A stretch of 64,000 bases of DNA from Streptomyces sp. NRRL F-5126 (GTDB lineage Bacteria; Actinomycetota; Actinomycetes; Streptomycetales; Streptomycetaceae), in NCBI RefSeq assembly GCF_000721265.1, contig NZ_JOFZ01000015.1, positions 124,001-188,000 on the forward strand, written 5' to 3'. Position 1 is the first letter of the stretch; each line of letters begins with the position of its first letter. This document shows positions 1 to 8,360 of the stretch, in pieces. A model generated the notes under the pieces. The model saw only the letters and a program-made list of their open reading frames with translations, was not told the origin of the DNA and did not search any database. The position numbers and the translations under genes are program-made.

Positions 1-1127
1 ACGAACTGACCGAGCAGGACCGTTCCCTGGGCGTCTGGGACGGTGCGGATTGCGTCGGTACGGCCGGCGCGTTCTCGTTCCGCCTGTCCGTCCCGGGCGG
101 CTCGCTCGTGCCGGCCGCGGGCGTCACCATGGTCTCCGTCGCGGCCACGCACCGGCGGCGCGGGCTGCTGCGGTCCATGATGCGGCGGCAGTTGGACGAC
201 GTGCGCGAGCGCGGCGAGCCGATGGCCGTCCTGACCGCGTCGGAACCGGACATCTACGGACGGTTCGGATACGGGCTGGCGACGACGAAGCTGGCGATGG
301 AGATCGACACCACGCGCGTGCGCGTCGCGTCGCTTCCCGAGGGCGCGGACGCGGTGGAGCTGCGGTACGCCTCGCCCACCGACCCGGAAGTGGGGCGCGC
401 GATCGAGGACGTCTACGCCCGCGCCGTGCCGGCGCGCCCGGGGATGCTCGCCCGGCAGCCCGGCTGGGAGCGGCTGCCGCTGCTCGACCCGCCGCAGGAG
501 CGCGAGGGCGCCTCGCCGCTCCGGTGCGTGCTCGCGCGGCGCGGCGGCGAGGTCGCCGGCTTCGCCCTCTTCCACATGACGGGCGAGGCGGACATGGCGG
601 GCGCGAAGTGCGTGGTGCGGGTCCGTGACGTGTACACGGGGGACCCCGCCTCGTACGCGGCGCTGTGGCGTTTCCTGTGCGAGATCGACCTGACGTGGAC
701 GGTGTCGGTGGGCAGCCGCCCGGTGGACGATCCGGTGCTGCACCTGCTGTCGGACGTGCGGCGCTGCGGGCTGCGGGTGCGCGACGTCGCGTACGCGCGG
801 CCGGTCGACGTGGGCGGCGCGCTCGCGGCGCGCGCCTACCGTGCGCCCGTCGACGTGGTGCTCGACGTACGCGACGCCTTCTGCCCGTGGAACGAGGGGC
901 GCTGGCGGCTGAGCGGCGACGCGGAGGGCGCGGCCTGCGCGCGCACCGGGGACGCGGCCGACCTGGCGCTGAGCGTGCGGGAGCTGGGCTCCGCCTACCT
1001 GGGCGGCGTGACGCTGCGCGCGCTGGCGGACGCGGGGCGGGTGACGGAACTGCGTCCCGGCGCGCTCGCCGAGGCGTCGCTCGCGTTCGGCTCCGACGTG
1101 GCGCCCTGGCTGCCGCACGGCTTCTGA
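1..1127 (+). CDS. GNAT family N-acetyltransferase, Eis-like (5' truncated)
   Basis: The reading frame is open from base 3, so the start lies upstream of the window. About 374 residues are visible; Eis-type proteins are usually about 400-415, so roughly the first 30-40 are missing. A GNAT acetyl-CoA loop is visible (VSVAATHRRRGLL), followed by the Eis-typical YGRFGYG segment holding the presumed general-acid tyrosine. The C-terminal half matches the SCP2-like domain and the protein ends in Phe, as in Eis, where the terminal carboxylate takes part in catalysis. Eis enzymes transfer acetyl groups from acetyl-CoA to amines such as aminoglycosides; the substrate here is unknown. It stands alone, in the same direction as the Nudix gene 86 bp downstream. 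Confidence 0.88.
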   Translation, partial: ELTEQDRSLGVWDGADCVGTAGAFSFRLSVPGGSLVPAAGVTMVSVAATHRRRGLLRSMMRRQLDDVRERGEPMAVLTASEPDIYGRFGYGLATTKLAMEIDTTRVRVASLPEGADAVELRYASPTDPEVGRAIEDVYARAVPARPGMLARQPGWERLPLLDPPQEREGASPLRCVLARRGGEVAGFALFHMTGEADMAGAKCVVRVRDVYTGDPASYAALWRFLCEIDLTWTVSVGSRPVDDPVLHLLSDVRRCGLRVRDVAYARPVDVGGALAARAYRAPVDVVLDVRDAFCPWNEGRWRLSGDAEGAACARTGDAADLALSVRELGSAYLGGVTLRALADAGRVTELRPGALAEASLAFGSDVAPWLPHGF

Positions 1128-1213
1128 CGGGCGGCCGCGGGTCGTACGAGCCGTCGAGCCGCGCGGCCGAAAAGGGCGGGCGGCCGTGCCGGGGGCCTGG
1201 GTACGCTGCGGCC

Positions 1214-1660
1214 GTGCGTACCTCACTTCGCGTCGCCGCGTATGCCGTGCTGGTGGACGACGGGCGGATACTCCTGTCCCGTCTCGTCCCCCACCTCAGG
1301 GACGGGTCGGCCGCCGGGCGGTGGACGCTGCCCGGTGGCGGGATGGACCACGGCGAGGACCCGCTGGACACCGTCGTGCGCGAGGTCGGCGAGGAGACCG
1401 GTCACGCGTCCAGGATGACCGCGCTCCTCGGGATCGACTCGCACACGCGGGACGGCTTCCACGAGGTGCGCGTCTTCTACGCGGGCGAGGTGACGGGCGG
1501 CGTGCTGCGCCCGGAGGCCGACGGGTCGACCGACCTGGCGGCCTGGCACCCGCTCGACGCGGTCGCGGACCTCCCGCACGTCCAGCAGGTCGACACGGCG
1601 CTGCGGTTGTGGCGGGAGCGGCCCGCGCTGGGGAGTGTGCGGGCGGCGTCACCTCGGTAG
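1214..1660 (+). CDS. Nudix hydrolase
   Basis: A 148-residue single-domain protein. The Nudix box is complete: GGMDHGE, seven residues, then REVGEETG, giving the metal-binding glutamates of the Gx5Ex7REUxEExGU signature. Such enzymes hydrolyse nucleoside diphosphates linked to another moiety; the substrate cannot be read from the sequence. The GTG at 1214 is chosen because it begins directly before the first beta-strand (RTSLRVAAYAVLVDDGRILL) and matches usual family length. Its 3' end overlaps the convergent gene on the other strand by 12 bp, so the two cannot be fully transcribed independently without a terminator inside coding sequence. Confidence 0.9.
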   Translation: MRTSLRVAAYAVLVDDGRILLSRLVPHLRDGSAAGRWTLPGGGMDHGEDPLDTVVREVGEETGHASRMTALLGIDSHTRDGFHEVRVFYAGEVTGGVLRPEADGSTDLAAWHPLDAVADLPHVQQVDTALRLWRERPALGSVRAASPR

Positions 1661-2728
1661 CACGACCAGGTAGGCGGCGGGTTCGCGCTCGGCCGCCGCG
1701 GTGAGGGCCGTACGCACCACGGTGGCCTGCTGTCCCGGCGTCTCGCGGAGCTTCTTCGGTGTGAGGTGGACGACGGTGATCCCGAGCCGCTCCAGGTGTT
1801 CGCGTTTGGCCGCGCACGCCTCCCACCGTGCGTCGTCGTCGAAGCTGCCGCAGAACCGCGGTGCGCGCGTGTCGAGTTCGACGGCGACGCCCTGCTCGGG
1901 CCAGAAGGCGTCCACACCGCCGAGGCAGGGGCCGCCGGGCAGCCGCAGTTCGACGTTCCACAACGGCTCGGGCAGGCCGCCCTGCCGCACGAGGGCGTAC
2001 AGCCGCTCCTCGGCGCGCGCACGTCCCTCGGCGAGCAGCGCGTCGACCGCGCCCACCACATGGGGCCTGGACAGCAGCCGCGCCTCGGCCAGTTCCTTGA
2101 CGACCGGGCCCGGTTCGCAGTAGCCGTCGCGCACGGCCTCGGTCAGCAGCAGCCGCACGCGGCCGGCGTCGGCGAGTGCGGCCACCGCGTCGGCGAGTGC
2201 GCGTGCGACCGGCGCCACGGCGATGCCGCCGACGCGCTCGGGCTCCGGCATCGCGGCCGTCCTGATCAGCCGCGCGAACCCGGCGGAGCGCAGCCTCCTG
2301 GTGCGCGGCACCAGGACGTCGACGGCGTCGAGTGACGCCGCGGGCGGCGCCGATTCGAACCCGTGGACGGCGAGCGCGGCGAGCCCCGTCACCGCCGCGG
2401 CCGGTGGCACGGCACCCGAGGTGCCGCGCGACTGGGCGGGCACGGCACGCCCCGCGTACAACAGCGCCGCGCGCAGCCGCTCCTGGCCGGAGGCCGGGCC
2501 CCGGTGCAGCAGGTAGACGCCGGGCAGCAGGTGCTGCCACGGGCCGCCGGGACGGCAGTAGGCCGCGGCCCTCGCCGAGGTCAGGCCGCGCTCGCGCAGC
2601 TGCGCCGCGGTCAGCAGGTCCGGGACCGCGGCGTCGGCGACGTCCGCGTGCGCTGCCGCAGCGTGGGCGCCGTGGGCGTCGCAACCCGGGCGGTGGGAGG
2701 GGGAGAGCGGGGCGCTGTTGTTGTTCAT
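1649..2728 (-). CDS. AbiEi-like / DUF559-type nuclease-fold protein
   Basis: A 359-residue protein. Residues about 30-80 (LLTAAQLRERGLTSARAAAY, then LLPGVYLLH) look like the winged-helix N-terminus of AbiEi-type antitoxin/regulators. The last about 110 residues (GGVDAFWPEQGVAVELD, a Trp/Asp region, then ITVVHLTPKKL) look like the Vsr/DUF559 PD-(D/E)xK endonuclease fold, with D and ELD as candidate active-site acids. No partner toxin gene is adjacent, so a classical type IV toxin-antitoxin role is not supported. ATG at 2728 was chosen over longer upstream frames because it begins a low-complexity MNNNSAP start after a noncoding stretch. Function unknown; actinomycete genomes commonly carry several such paralogues. 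Confidence 0.75.
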   Translation of the reverse strand: MNNNSAPLSPSHRPGCDAHGAHAAAAHADVADAAVPDLLTAAQLRERGLTSARAAAYCRPGGPWQHLLPGVYLLHRGPASGQERLRAALLYAGRAVPAQSRGTSGAVPPAAAVTGLAALAVHGFESAPPAASLDAVDVLVPRTRRLRSAGFARLIRTAAMPEPERVGGIAVAPVARALADAVAALADAGRVRLLLTEAVRDGYCEPGPVVKELAEARLLSRPHVVGAVDALLAEGRARAEERLYALVRQGGLPEPLWNVELRLPGGPCLGGVDAFWPEQGVAVELDTRAPRFCGSFDDDARWEACAAKREHLERLGITVVHLTPKKLRETPGQQATVVRTALTAAAEREPAAYLVVLPR

Positions 2729-2877
2729 GTCCCGGGTCTCCCCGCTGCCCGCCACCGCGCTAACCGCTGTTACAAGCGTGTAGCCCAAACCGGACAAGAC
2801 CGTCCTAAAGTACGGGCGTTCGAGTGCCGAGCAGGCTGCCACGTTCGGCCTACACACGACGAGGTCGCACCGGGGCG

Positions 2878-5454
2878 TCAGGCGGTGGCGTCGCACTCCT
2901 GTGCGCGCAGCGCACGCGCCAGGTCGTCCTGCGCCTCCAGCACGAGGCGGCGCAGCGCGGGCGCAGCCTCCTGGTGTGCGGCGAGCCAGGCACGCGCGGC
3001 TTCGAGGGTCGCCGGATCGTCTTGCAGGTCGGGGAACAGGCCTCTCACGACGAGGACGCCGATCTGGATGGAGCGCTCGGCCCACACGCGTTCGACGGCG
3101 GCGAAGTACTTCTCCGCATACGGCGCGAGCAGTTCGCGCTGCCCCGGCTGGGCGAACCCGGCGATCGTCGCCTCCACGAGCGCGTTGGACAGCGCGTCCG
3201 ACTCGACGACCGCGTCCCAGGCGGCCGCCTTCACCTCGGCCGACGGGCGCGAGGCGAGGCAGCGCACCTTGTGCCGCTCCCCCGACGCCGTGTCGTCACG
3301 GGCGAGTTCGGCCTCGATGGCCTTCTCGTCGGCGTGGCCGTGCGCGGCCAGCGCGGCGAGCAGGGCCCACCGCAGCTCCTGGTCCACGTCGAGCCCCGGC
3401 ACGTCCTCGTTGCCGGACAGCAGGCCCTCGACGAGCGCCAGGTCCGCGTCGGACTCGGCGACCTGGGCGAAGAACCGGGCCCAGGTGAGCTGGTGCGGGC
3501 CCGCGGGCTCGGCGTCCCGCAGTTCGCGCAGCGCGCCCTCGGCGAGCATCCGCCCGCCCTCGGCGCGCCAGGCGGGCGCCGCGTAGTGGTTCAGCGCCGA
3601 ACGCGCCCAGGCGTGCACCATCTGCAGCACGCCGATGTCGCTCTCGCGGCCCGCGTGCGCGAGGACCAGCGCCACGAAGTCCCGTGCGGGCAGCAGCGCG
3701 TCGCGCGTCATGTTCCACAGCGCTGACCAGCACAGCGCACGCGCCATCGGGTCGGCCAGGGCGCCGAGGTGGGCGCGGAGCGTGTCGAGGGACGTGGCGT
3801 CGAGGCGGGTCTTGCAGTAGGTGAGGTCCTCGTCGTTGACGAGCACCAGGTCGGGGCGTTCGGCTCCGGCGAGCTCGGCGATGACGGTGCGCGGCCCGGT
3901 CACGTCGGCGCCGGTGCTCGCGTACTTGGTCAGCCCGCCCTCCGGGGTGAGCCGGTAGAGCGCCACGGCCACCCGGTGCGGCCGCAGTTCGGGGTGCGAC
4001 TCGGGGGCGTCCTGGACGACGGCGAGCTCCGCGACGCGGCCGTCCTCGCCGTACACCACCTGCGGGGTCAGGGAGTTGACGCCTGCGGTCTGCAGCCACG
4101 AGCGCGCCCAGCCCGCCATGTCGCGGCCGGAGGTCTCCGCGAGGACGGCCAGCAGGTCGCCCAGTTCGGTGTTCTTGTAGGCGTGCCGCTTGAAGTAGCG
4201 CCGCGCGCCTTCGAGGAACGCGTCCCTGCCGACGTACGCCACCAACTGCTTGAGCACGGCCGCGCCCTTGGCGTAGGTGATGCCGTCGAAGTTGAGCTTC
4301 GCGTCTTCCAGATCGCGGATGTCGGCGGTGATCGGGTGCGTGGAGGGCAGCTGGTCGGCGCGGTACGCCCACGCCTTGCGGTTGTTGGCGAAGGTGATCC
4401 AGCCGTTCTTGAAGCGGGTCGCCTCGACCATGGAGAAGCAGCCCATGAAGTCCGCGAACGACTCCTTCAGCCACAGGTCGTCCCACCACCGCATGGTGAC
4501 GAGGTCGCCGAACCACATGTGCGCCATCTCGTGCAGGATGACGTTGGCCCTGCGCTCGTACGACGCCTCGGTCACCTTGCCGCGGTAGATGAACTCCTCG
4601 CGGAAGGTGACGAGGCCCGGGTTCTCCATGGCGCCGAGGTTGTACTCGGGCACGAACGCCTGGTCGTACTTCCCGAAGGGGTAGGGGAAGTCGAAGTTGT
4701 CGTGGAAGAAGTCCAGGCCCTGCTTGGTGACGAGGAAGATGTCGTCCGCGTCGAAGTGCCTGGCCAGGCCCTTGCGGCACATCGCGCCGAGGGGGATCTC
4801 CAGCTCGCCGCCGTCCGGCAGGGCGCGCCGGTAGGTGTCGGTGACGTAGTGGTAGGGGCCGGCGACGACGGCCGTGATGTACGTGGAGATGGGCTTGGTC
4901 CGCGCGAAGCGCCACACGCCGTCGGCGCCGCGCTCGCCCGCGCCGTTGTTCCACACCTGCCAGCCGTCGGGCGCGGTCACCTCGAACGTGTAGGGCGCCT
5001 TGAGGTCGGGCTGCTCGAAGTTCGCGTACACGCGGCGGGCGTCGGCGGGCTCGTACTGCGTGTAGAGGTAGACCTCGCCGTCCTCGGGGTCGACGAAGCG
5101 GTGCATGCCCTCGCCGGTCCTGCTGTAGGCGCACTGCGCGTCCACGACGAGCGTGTTCTCCGCCTGGAGGCCGTCGACGGCGATGCGCGCCCCGTCGAAG
5201 ACGGCGGCGGGGTCGAGGGCGCGGCCGTTGAGCGTCACCGCGGACACGGACGGGGCGATCAGGTCCACGAAGGTCGCGGCGCCCGGGCGTGCGCAGGCGA
5301 AGCGGATGGTGGTGACGGAGCGGAACGTGCGGGCGCCTGCGCCCTGCCACTCCCCGATCGCCGACGTGAGGTCGAGGGCGACCTCGTACTCCGTGACGGA
5401 GAGCAGTTCTCCCCGCTCACGGGCCTCGTCGCGGGACAGGTTCTCTCCAGGCAC
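2878..5454 (-). CDS. pepN: Aminopeptidase N (M1 family), first paralogue
   Basis: An 858-residue M1 zinc metallopeptidase that removes N-terminal amino acids from peptides, probably in the cytoplasm since no signal peptide is seen. The substrate-binding GAMEN motif is at residues 274-278. The zinc site is HEMAH at 308-312 with the distal Glu at 331 (ESFAD). The C-terminal half matches the ERAP1-like helical domain found in actinobacterial PepN of this length. A second, clearly homologous copy lies at 14662-17241 in the opposite orientation; both begin PGxNLxRDEAR. It is transcribed divergently from the DsbA-fold gene. Confidence 0.95.
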   Translation of the reverse strand: MPGENLSRDEARERGELLSVTEYEVALDLTSAIGEWQGAGARTFRSVTTIRFACARPGAATFVDLIAPSVSAVTLNGRALDPAAVFDGARIAVDGLQAENTLVVDAQCAYSRTGEGMHRFVDPEDGEVYLYTQYEPADARRVYANFEQPDLKAPYTFEVTAPDGWQVWNNGAGERGADGVWRFARTKPISTYITAVVAGPYHYVTDTYRRALPDGGELEIPLGAMCRKGLARHFDADDIFLVTKQGLDFFHDNFDFPYPFGKYDQAFVPEYNLGAMENPGLVTFREEFIYRGKVTEASYERRANVILHEMAHMWFGDLVTMRWWDDLWLKESFADFMGCFSMVEATRFKNGWITFANNRKAWAYRADQLPSTHPITADIRDLEDAKLNFDGITYAKGAAVLKQLVAYVGRDAFLEGARRYFKRHAYKNTELGDLLAVLAETSGRDMAGWARSWLQTAGVNSLTPQVVYGEDGRVAELAVVQDAPESHPELRPHRVAVALYRLTPEGGLTKYASTGADVTGPRTVIAELAGAERPDLVLVNDEDLTYCKTRLDATSLDTLRAHLGALADPMARALCWSALWNMTRDALLPARDFVALVLAHAGRESDIGVLQMVHAWARSALNHYAAPAWRAEGGRMLAEGALRELRDAEPAGPHQLTWARFFAQVAESDADLALVEGLLSGNEDVPGLDVDQELRWALLAALAAHGHADEKAIEAELARDDTASGERHKVRCLASRPSAEVKAAAWDAVVESDALSNALVEATIAGFAQPGQRELLAPYAEKYFAAVERVWAERSIQIGVLVVRGLFPDLQDDPATLEAARAWLAAHQEAAPALRRLVLEAQDDLARALRAQECDATA

Positions 5455-5610
5455 GGGGGCAGCTCCTTCGCAGCTCGCGGACGTCTTGGAACGGGGTCGA
5501 TCCTCGCATGTCGGTGCCGGGTGACCGGCATGCGGGCACCGGGGGCGGGGGAATGGGGGAAGCGGCCGAGCGCGTTGCCGTAGTAAGAGGTGTCACTTTC
5601 GAGGAGAGAC

Positions 5611-6240
5611 ATGCCGGAGAAAACGCCCGTCGATTTCTGGTTCGACCCGCTGTGCCCCTGGGCCTGGATGACCTCGCGCTGGGTCCTGGAGGTGCAGAGC
5701 GCCCGCGACCTGGACATCAGGTGGCACGTGATGAGCCTGGCGGTGCTGAACGAGCCGCGGCTCGACGACATGTCCGAGTCGTACCGCGAGACGATGGGCA
5801 AGGCGTGGGCGCCGGTGCGCGTCGTCATCGCGGCGCAGCAGCAGTTCGGCGACGAGGTGGTCGGCAGGCTGTACACGGCACTCGGCACGCGCTTCCACAA
5901 CAAGGGCGAGGGCCCGACGCGCGAGGCCATCGCCGGGGCGCTCGCGGACACGGGCCTGCCGGCCGAGCTGATCGAGTACGCGGACAAGGACACGTACGAC
6001 ACGCAGCTGCGCGCCTCGCACAAGGAGGGCATCGACAAGGTGGGCCAGGAGGTCGGCACACCGGTCATCGCGGTGCCGGGCGAGGACGGCGGGCAGATCG
6101 CCTTCTTCGGGCCCGTGGTGACGCCGGCGCCCAAGGGCGAAGAGGCGCTGAAGCTGTGGGACGGGACGCTCATGGTGGCGTCGGTGAAGGGCTTCTACGA
6201 GATCAAGCGGACGAGGACGCAGGGCCCGATCTTCGACTGA
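5611..6240 (+). CDS. DsbA-family protein, mycothiol-dependent nitroreductase Rv2466c type
   Basis: 209 residues with a thioredoxin-fold start (VDFWFDPLCPWAW) and the helical insertion typical of DsbA-like proteins; cis-Pro region GTPVIAV. In mycobacterial Rv2466c the active site is CPWC and reacts with mycothiol; here it is C15-P-W-A18, so the resolving cysteine is absent and a one-cysteine mechanism using mycothiol is likely (inference). The ATG at 5611 is preceded by GAGGAG at 5601-5606, which decides against an upstream ATG at 5590. It is divergent from pepN with a 156-bp gap. No signal peptide, so cytoplasmic. Confidence 0.88.
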   Translation: MPEKTPVDFWFDPLCPWAWMTSRWVLEVQSARDLDIRWHVMSLAVLNEPRLDDMSESYRETMGKAWAPVRVVIAAQQQFGDEVVGRLYTALGTRFHNKGEGPTREAIAGALADTGLPAELIEYADKDTYDTQLRASHKEGIDKVGQEVGTPVIAVPGEDGGQIAFFGPVVTPAPKGEEALKLWDGTLMVASVKGFYEIKRTRTQGPIFD

Positions 6241-6284
6241 CACGGCCGCCGCCCCGCGCCGGGCACGCAGCGCCCCGGCGCGGG

Positions 6285-6394
6285 ACGCATGACGCGCGGA
6301 ACGCATGACCCGCGGAACGCATGACCCGCGGAACGCATGACCCGCGGAACGCATGACCCGCGGAACGCATGACCCGCGGAACGCATGACCCGCG
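6285..6394. repeat. Seven tandem copies of a 16-bp unit
   Basis: Unit ACGCATGACCCGCGGA starts at 6285, 6301, 6317, 6333, 6349, 6365 and 6381. The first copy has one substitution (GACG for GACC) and the last loses its final two bases. Each unit contains the palindrome CCGCGG. The period is not a multiple of three and no gene covers it. Confidence 0.97.
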
Positions 6395-6469
6395 ACGCGC
6401 CCGTCCCCGGCGCTGACCCTCCGTGACACACGGTGCACGCGGCACGGGCTGCGCCTGGAGCGTGGCACC

Positions 6470-6488
6470 GGGGGCGCCTGGCGCCCCC
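6470..6488. terminator. Short GC hairpin downstream of the DsbA-fold gene
   Basis: Two perfect 9-bp arms, GGGGGCGCC and GGCGCCCCC, around a single T. It has no T-tract on either side. It lies 230 bp after the DsbA-fold stop, beyond the tandem repeat, so a terminator role is only possible. Confidence 0.35.
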
Positions 6489-6814
6489 CAGCATGTGGTG
6501 CCTCCGGTGCGGGCTGTCCGCGACGCGGTGCGTCTTCGGCGTCGGCCGCATGCGGCACGCGGCGCCTGCGACGGAGGGCGTCCGGGCGGCGCGGCATGTG
6601 CGCGAGGCGTGGCGCCCTCCGCGCGAGGTGTCCCGGGGGCTTGCCGCGGCCGCGGGACCAGCGGGTCCGTACGGGCCGGCGCGGGCGCGGGGCGCGCGGT
6701 CCACAACGCCGTGCCCCCGCATTTGTGGGGCTCCGACGAGCAGGCGGCCGTGCGCCGTGGGTTAACGTCGAGACGATTGCCGACCGTCCGTCCCCGACCC
6801 CCCGCGGAGTCCCC

Positions 6815-7405
6815 ATGAGCACCGTCGCGCCCACAGCGGTCGCGTCCCGCGCCGGCGTACTCGCCGACCTGATCCCCGCAAGCCGTACCCGCGACATCGC
6901 GCTCGTCGCCGGCGGCGCCGTGCTCACCGGGCTGGCCGCGCAGCTGTCCGTGCCGGTGCCGGGCTCCCCCGTGCCGGTCACGGGGCAGACCTTCGCGGCA
7001 CTGCTCGTCGGCACCGCGCTCGGCGCGCGCCGCGGGTTCCTGTCGCTCGCGCTGTACACGGTGCTCGGCATGGCGGGCCTGCCGTGGTTCTCCGGCGGCA
7101 CCTCGGGTCCCGGCGGCTCGTCGTTCGGTTACGTGCTCGGCATGCTCGCCGCGTCCGCCGTCGTCGGCGCGCTGGCCAAGCGCGGCGGCGACCGCTCCGT
7201 GCTGCGCACGGCGGGCACGATGGTGGTGGGCTCCGCCGTCGTGTACGCGATAGGCGTGCCGTACCTCGCCCTGTCCGCCGGCATGTCGGCGAGCGCCGCG
7301 ATCGCGGCCGGCCTTGTGCCGTTCCTGCTCGGCGACGCGCTCAAGGCCGCCCTGGCGATGGGTGCGCTGCCCGGCGCCTGGAGGCTGGCGGGCCGCCGCG
7401 GCTGA
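6815..7405 (+). CDS. bioY: Biotin transporter BioY
   Basis: A 196-residue integral membrane protein, the substrate-binding S component of the ECF-type biotin transporter. The family pattern is clear: about six hydrophobic helices, the early segment VPVPGSPVPVTGQTFAALLVG, then LGARRGFLSLALYTVLGMAGLP with the conserved GLP(W)FSGG loop, and a C-terminal FLLGDALKAALA segment. No bioM/bioN-like ATPase or T component is adjacent, so it either works alone or shares an energising module elsewhere. ATG at 6815 is taken because the sequence upstream is repetitive and noncoding. Confidence 0.93.
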   Translation: MSTVAPTAVASRAGVLADLIPASRTRDIALVAGGAVLTGLAAQLSVPVPGSPVPVTGQTFAALLVGTALGARRGFLSLALYTVLGMAGLPWFSGGTSGPGGSSFGYVLGMLAASAVVGALAKRGGDRSVLRTAGTMVVGSAVVYAIGVPYLALSAGMSASAAIAAGLVPFLLGDALKAALAMGALPGAWRLAGRRG

Positions 7406-7431
7406 TCGGCTGCCCCCGCAGGACCTCCGTC

Positions 7432-7472
7432 GAGGCCCCGCTCCCCGCGTAACGCGCGGCGGGCGGGGTCTC
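7432..7472 (+). terminator. Hairpin terminator after bioY
   Basis: A 10-bp outer stem (7432-7441 with 7463-7472, one G-T pair) encloses further CG-rich pairing. It lies 26 bp after the bioY stop codon and before the next gene. No U-tract, as is usual in this group. Confidence 0.5.
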
Positions 7473-7502
7473 GCCCATGGAAGCATGGGTATGGGGGCTG
7501 TT

Positions 7503-8291
7503 ATGGCGAAGTCGACGCGGGCCAGGGCAACGGGACACAGTGCGGCCGGGCAATGGGCCGGCGGCGGTCACGGCCGTCGGTCACCGGGGCTGACGCGGTT
7601 CGCCGGCGGGCTGCTGATCCTGTTGTCGCTGGCACTGGCCGCGGGATCCTACGTCGTGTTCACCCAGTGGCTGCCCTACGACGGGGCGCGCTACCAGGAC
7701 TACCGAGCGGCCCTGCCCTGCCGCGTCCAGCCGCACCGGCCGCGCCAGGAGTGCCTGAGTACCTGGCACCTCACCGTCGTGGAGGCAGTGACCAAGCACA
7801 ACGGCGAGGGCAACACCTACAGGGCGACCCTGAGACGCAGGCACTCCTGGCGCGGAGAGGTGTACTTCGGCGGCTCAGAGCCGCTGTTCGACCGGCTGAA
7901 GGCGGGTGACAGGGTCACCGCCACCGCGTGGCGCGGCCAGATCATGGTGCTCGGCAAGGACGGCGTCCGGCAGAACACCAGCGACGTGCCGCATGAAGGG
8001 CTACAGGTGGACGCCGCCGTCGGCACGTTCGCCGGGCTCCTGGCGGCCGAGGCGTTCGCGTTCGGCGCTGTCCGCCTCCTCAGGCCCCGTTCCCCGCTGT
8101 TCGCGTGGAGGCCGTACGGCGCGAGGACGCTCAGCGCCATCTTCACCGGCTGCGCCGTGGTGGGGCTGCTCGCGGTGGCGACCGGCGCCCCGTGGTGGGC
8201 CGTGCCGCCCGCCGTGACCGTCGTCGCGGCGCTCGCCCTCGCGGCGCTGCTGCGCCGAGCCAGGCGGCGGGTGCCCGCGCCCGGGGCGTGA
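7503..8291 (+). CDS. Conserved hypothetical membrane protein
   Basis: 262 residues of unrecognised function. After a basic N-terminus there is one transmembrane helix (about residues 38-58, GGLLILLSLALAAGSYVVF). An extracytoplasmic domain of about 130 residues follows, with two cysteines (LPCRV and QECLSTW) that could form a disulfide. Then come three more hydrophobic segments (AAVGTFAGLLAAEAFAFGAV, LSAIFTGCAVVGLLAVATGA and the near-terminal AVPPAVTVVAALALAALL). The ATG at 7503 has a G-rich ribosome site at 7493-7497; an in-frame ATG at 7485 is possible. It is convergent with the amino-acid permease and separated from it by a strong hairpin. Confidence 0.75.
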   Translation: MAKSTRARATGHSAAGQWAGGGHGRRSPGLTRFAGGLLILLSLALAAGSYVVFTQWLPYDGARYQDYRAALPCRVQPHRPRQECLSTWHLTVVEAVTKHNGEGNTYRATLRRRHSWRGEVYFGGSEPLFDRLKAGDRVTATAWRGQIMVLGKDGVRQNTSDVPHEGLQVDAAVGTFAGLLAAEAFAFGAVRLLRPRSPLFAWRPYGARTLSAIFTGCAVVGLLAVATGAPWWAVPPAVTVVAALALAALLRRARRRVPAPGA

Positions 8292-8310
8292 GGGCACGCC
8301 GCCGGGGCAT

Positions 8311-8352
8311 GCCGTGAGGCGCGTCCTGACGACGGCCGACGCGCCTCACGGC
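8311..8352. terminator. Bidirectional terminator hairpin
   Basis: A perfect 15-bp stem (8311-8325 with 8338-8352) and 12-nt loop, located exactly in the 69-bp gap between two convergent genes. It can serve both transcripts. Confidence 0.8.
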
Positions 8353-8360
8353 CCGTTCCC

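Larger units (their letters stand above)
6241..6814. other. Intergenic region with tandem repeat and hairpin, no supported gene
   Basis: 574 bp between the DsbA-fold gene and bioY. It holds seven copies of a 16-bp repeat (6285-6394) and a short GC hairpin (6470-6488). Open frames through it on both strands are low-complexity and change meaning with each repeat, so I call no gene. The 3' end must contain the bioY promoter, but I see no convincing -35/-10 pair. Confidence 0.6.

Noticed and set aside
3769..5583. 604-residue plus-strand frame antisense to the first pepN
   Set aside because: Shadow of the M1 peptidase frame; Val/Gly/Arg-rich without motifs.
6285..6394. Possible CRISPR array
   Set aside because: Units are contiguous 16-mers with no unique spacers, and no cas gene is near.
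6195..6722. Minus-strand frame reading the 16-bp repeat as a repetitive protein
   Set aside because: Repeat period is not a codon multiple, so the frame cycles through three readings; no ribosome site and no family resemblance.
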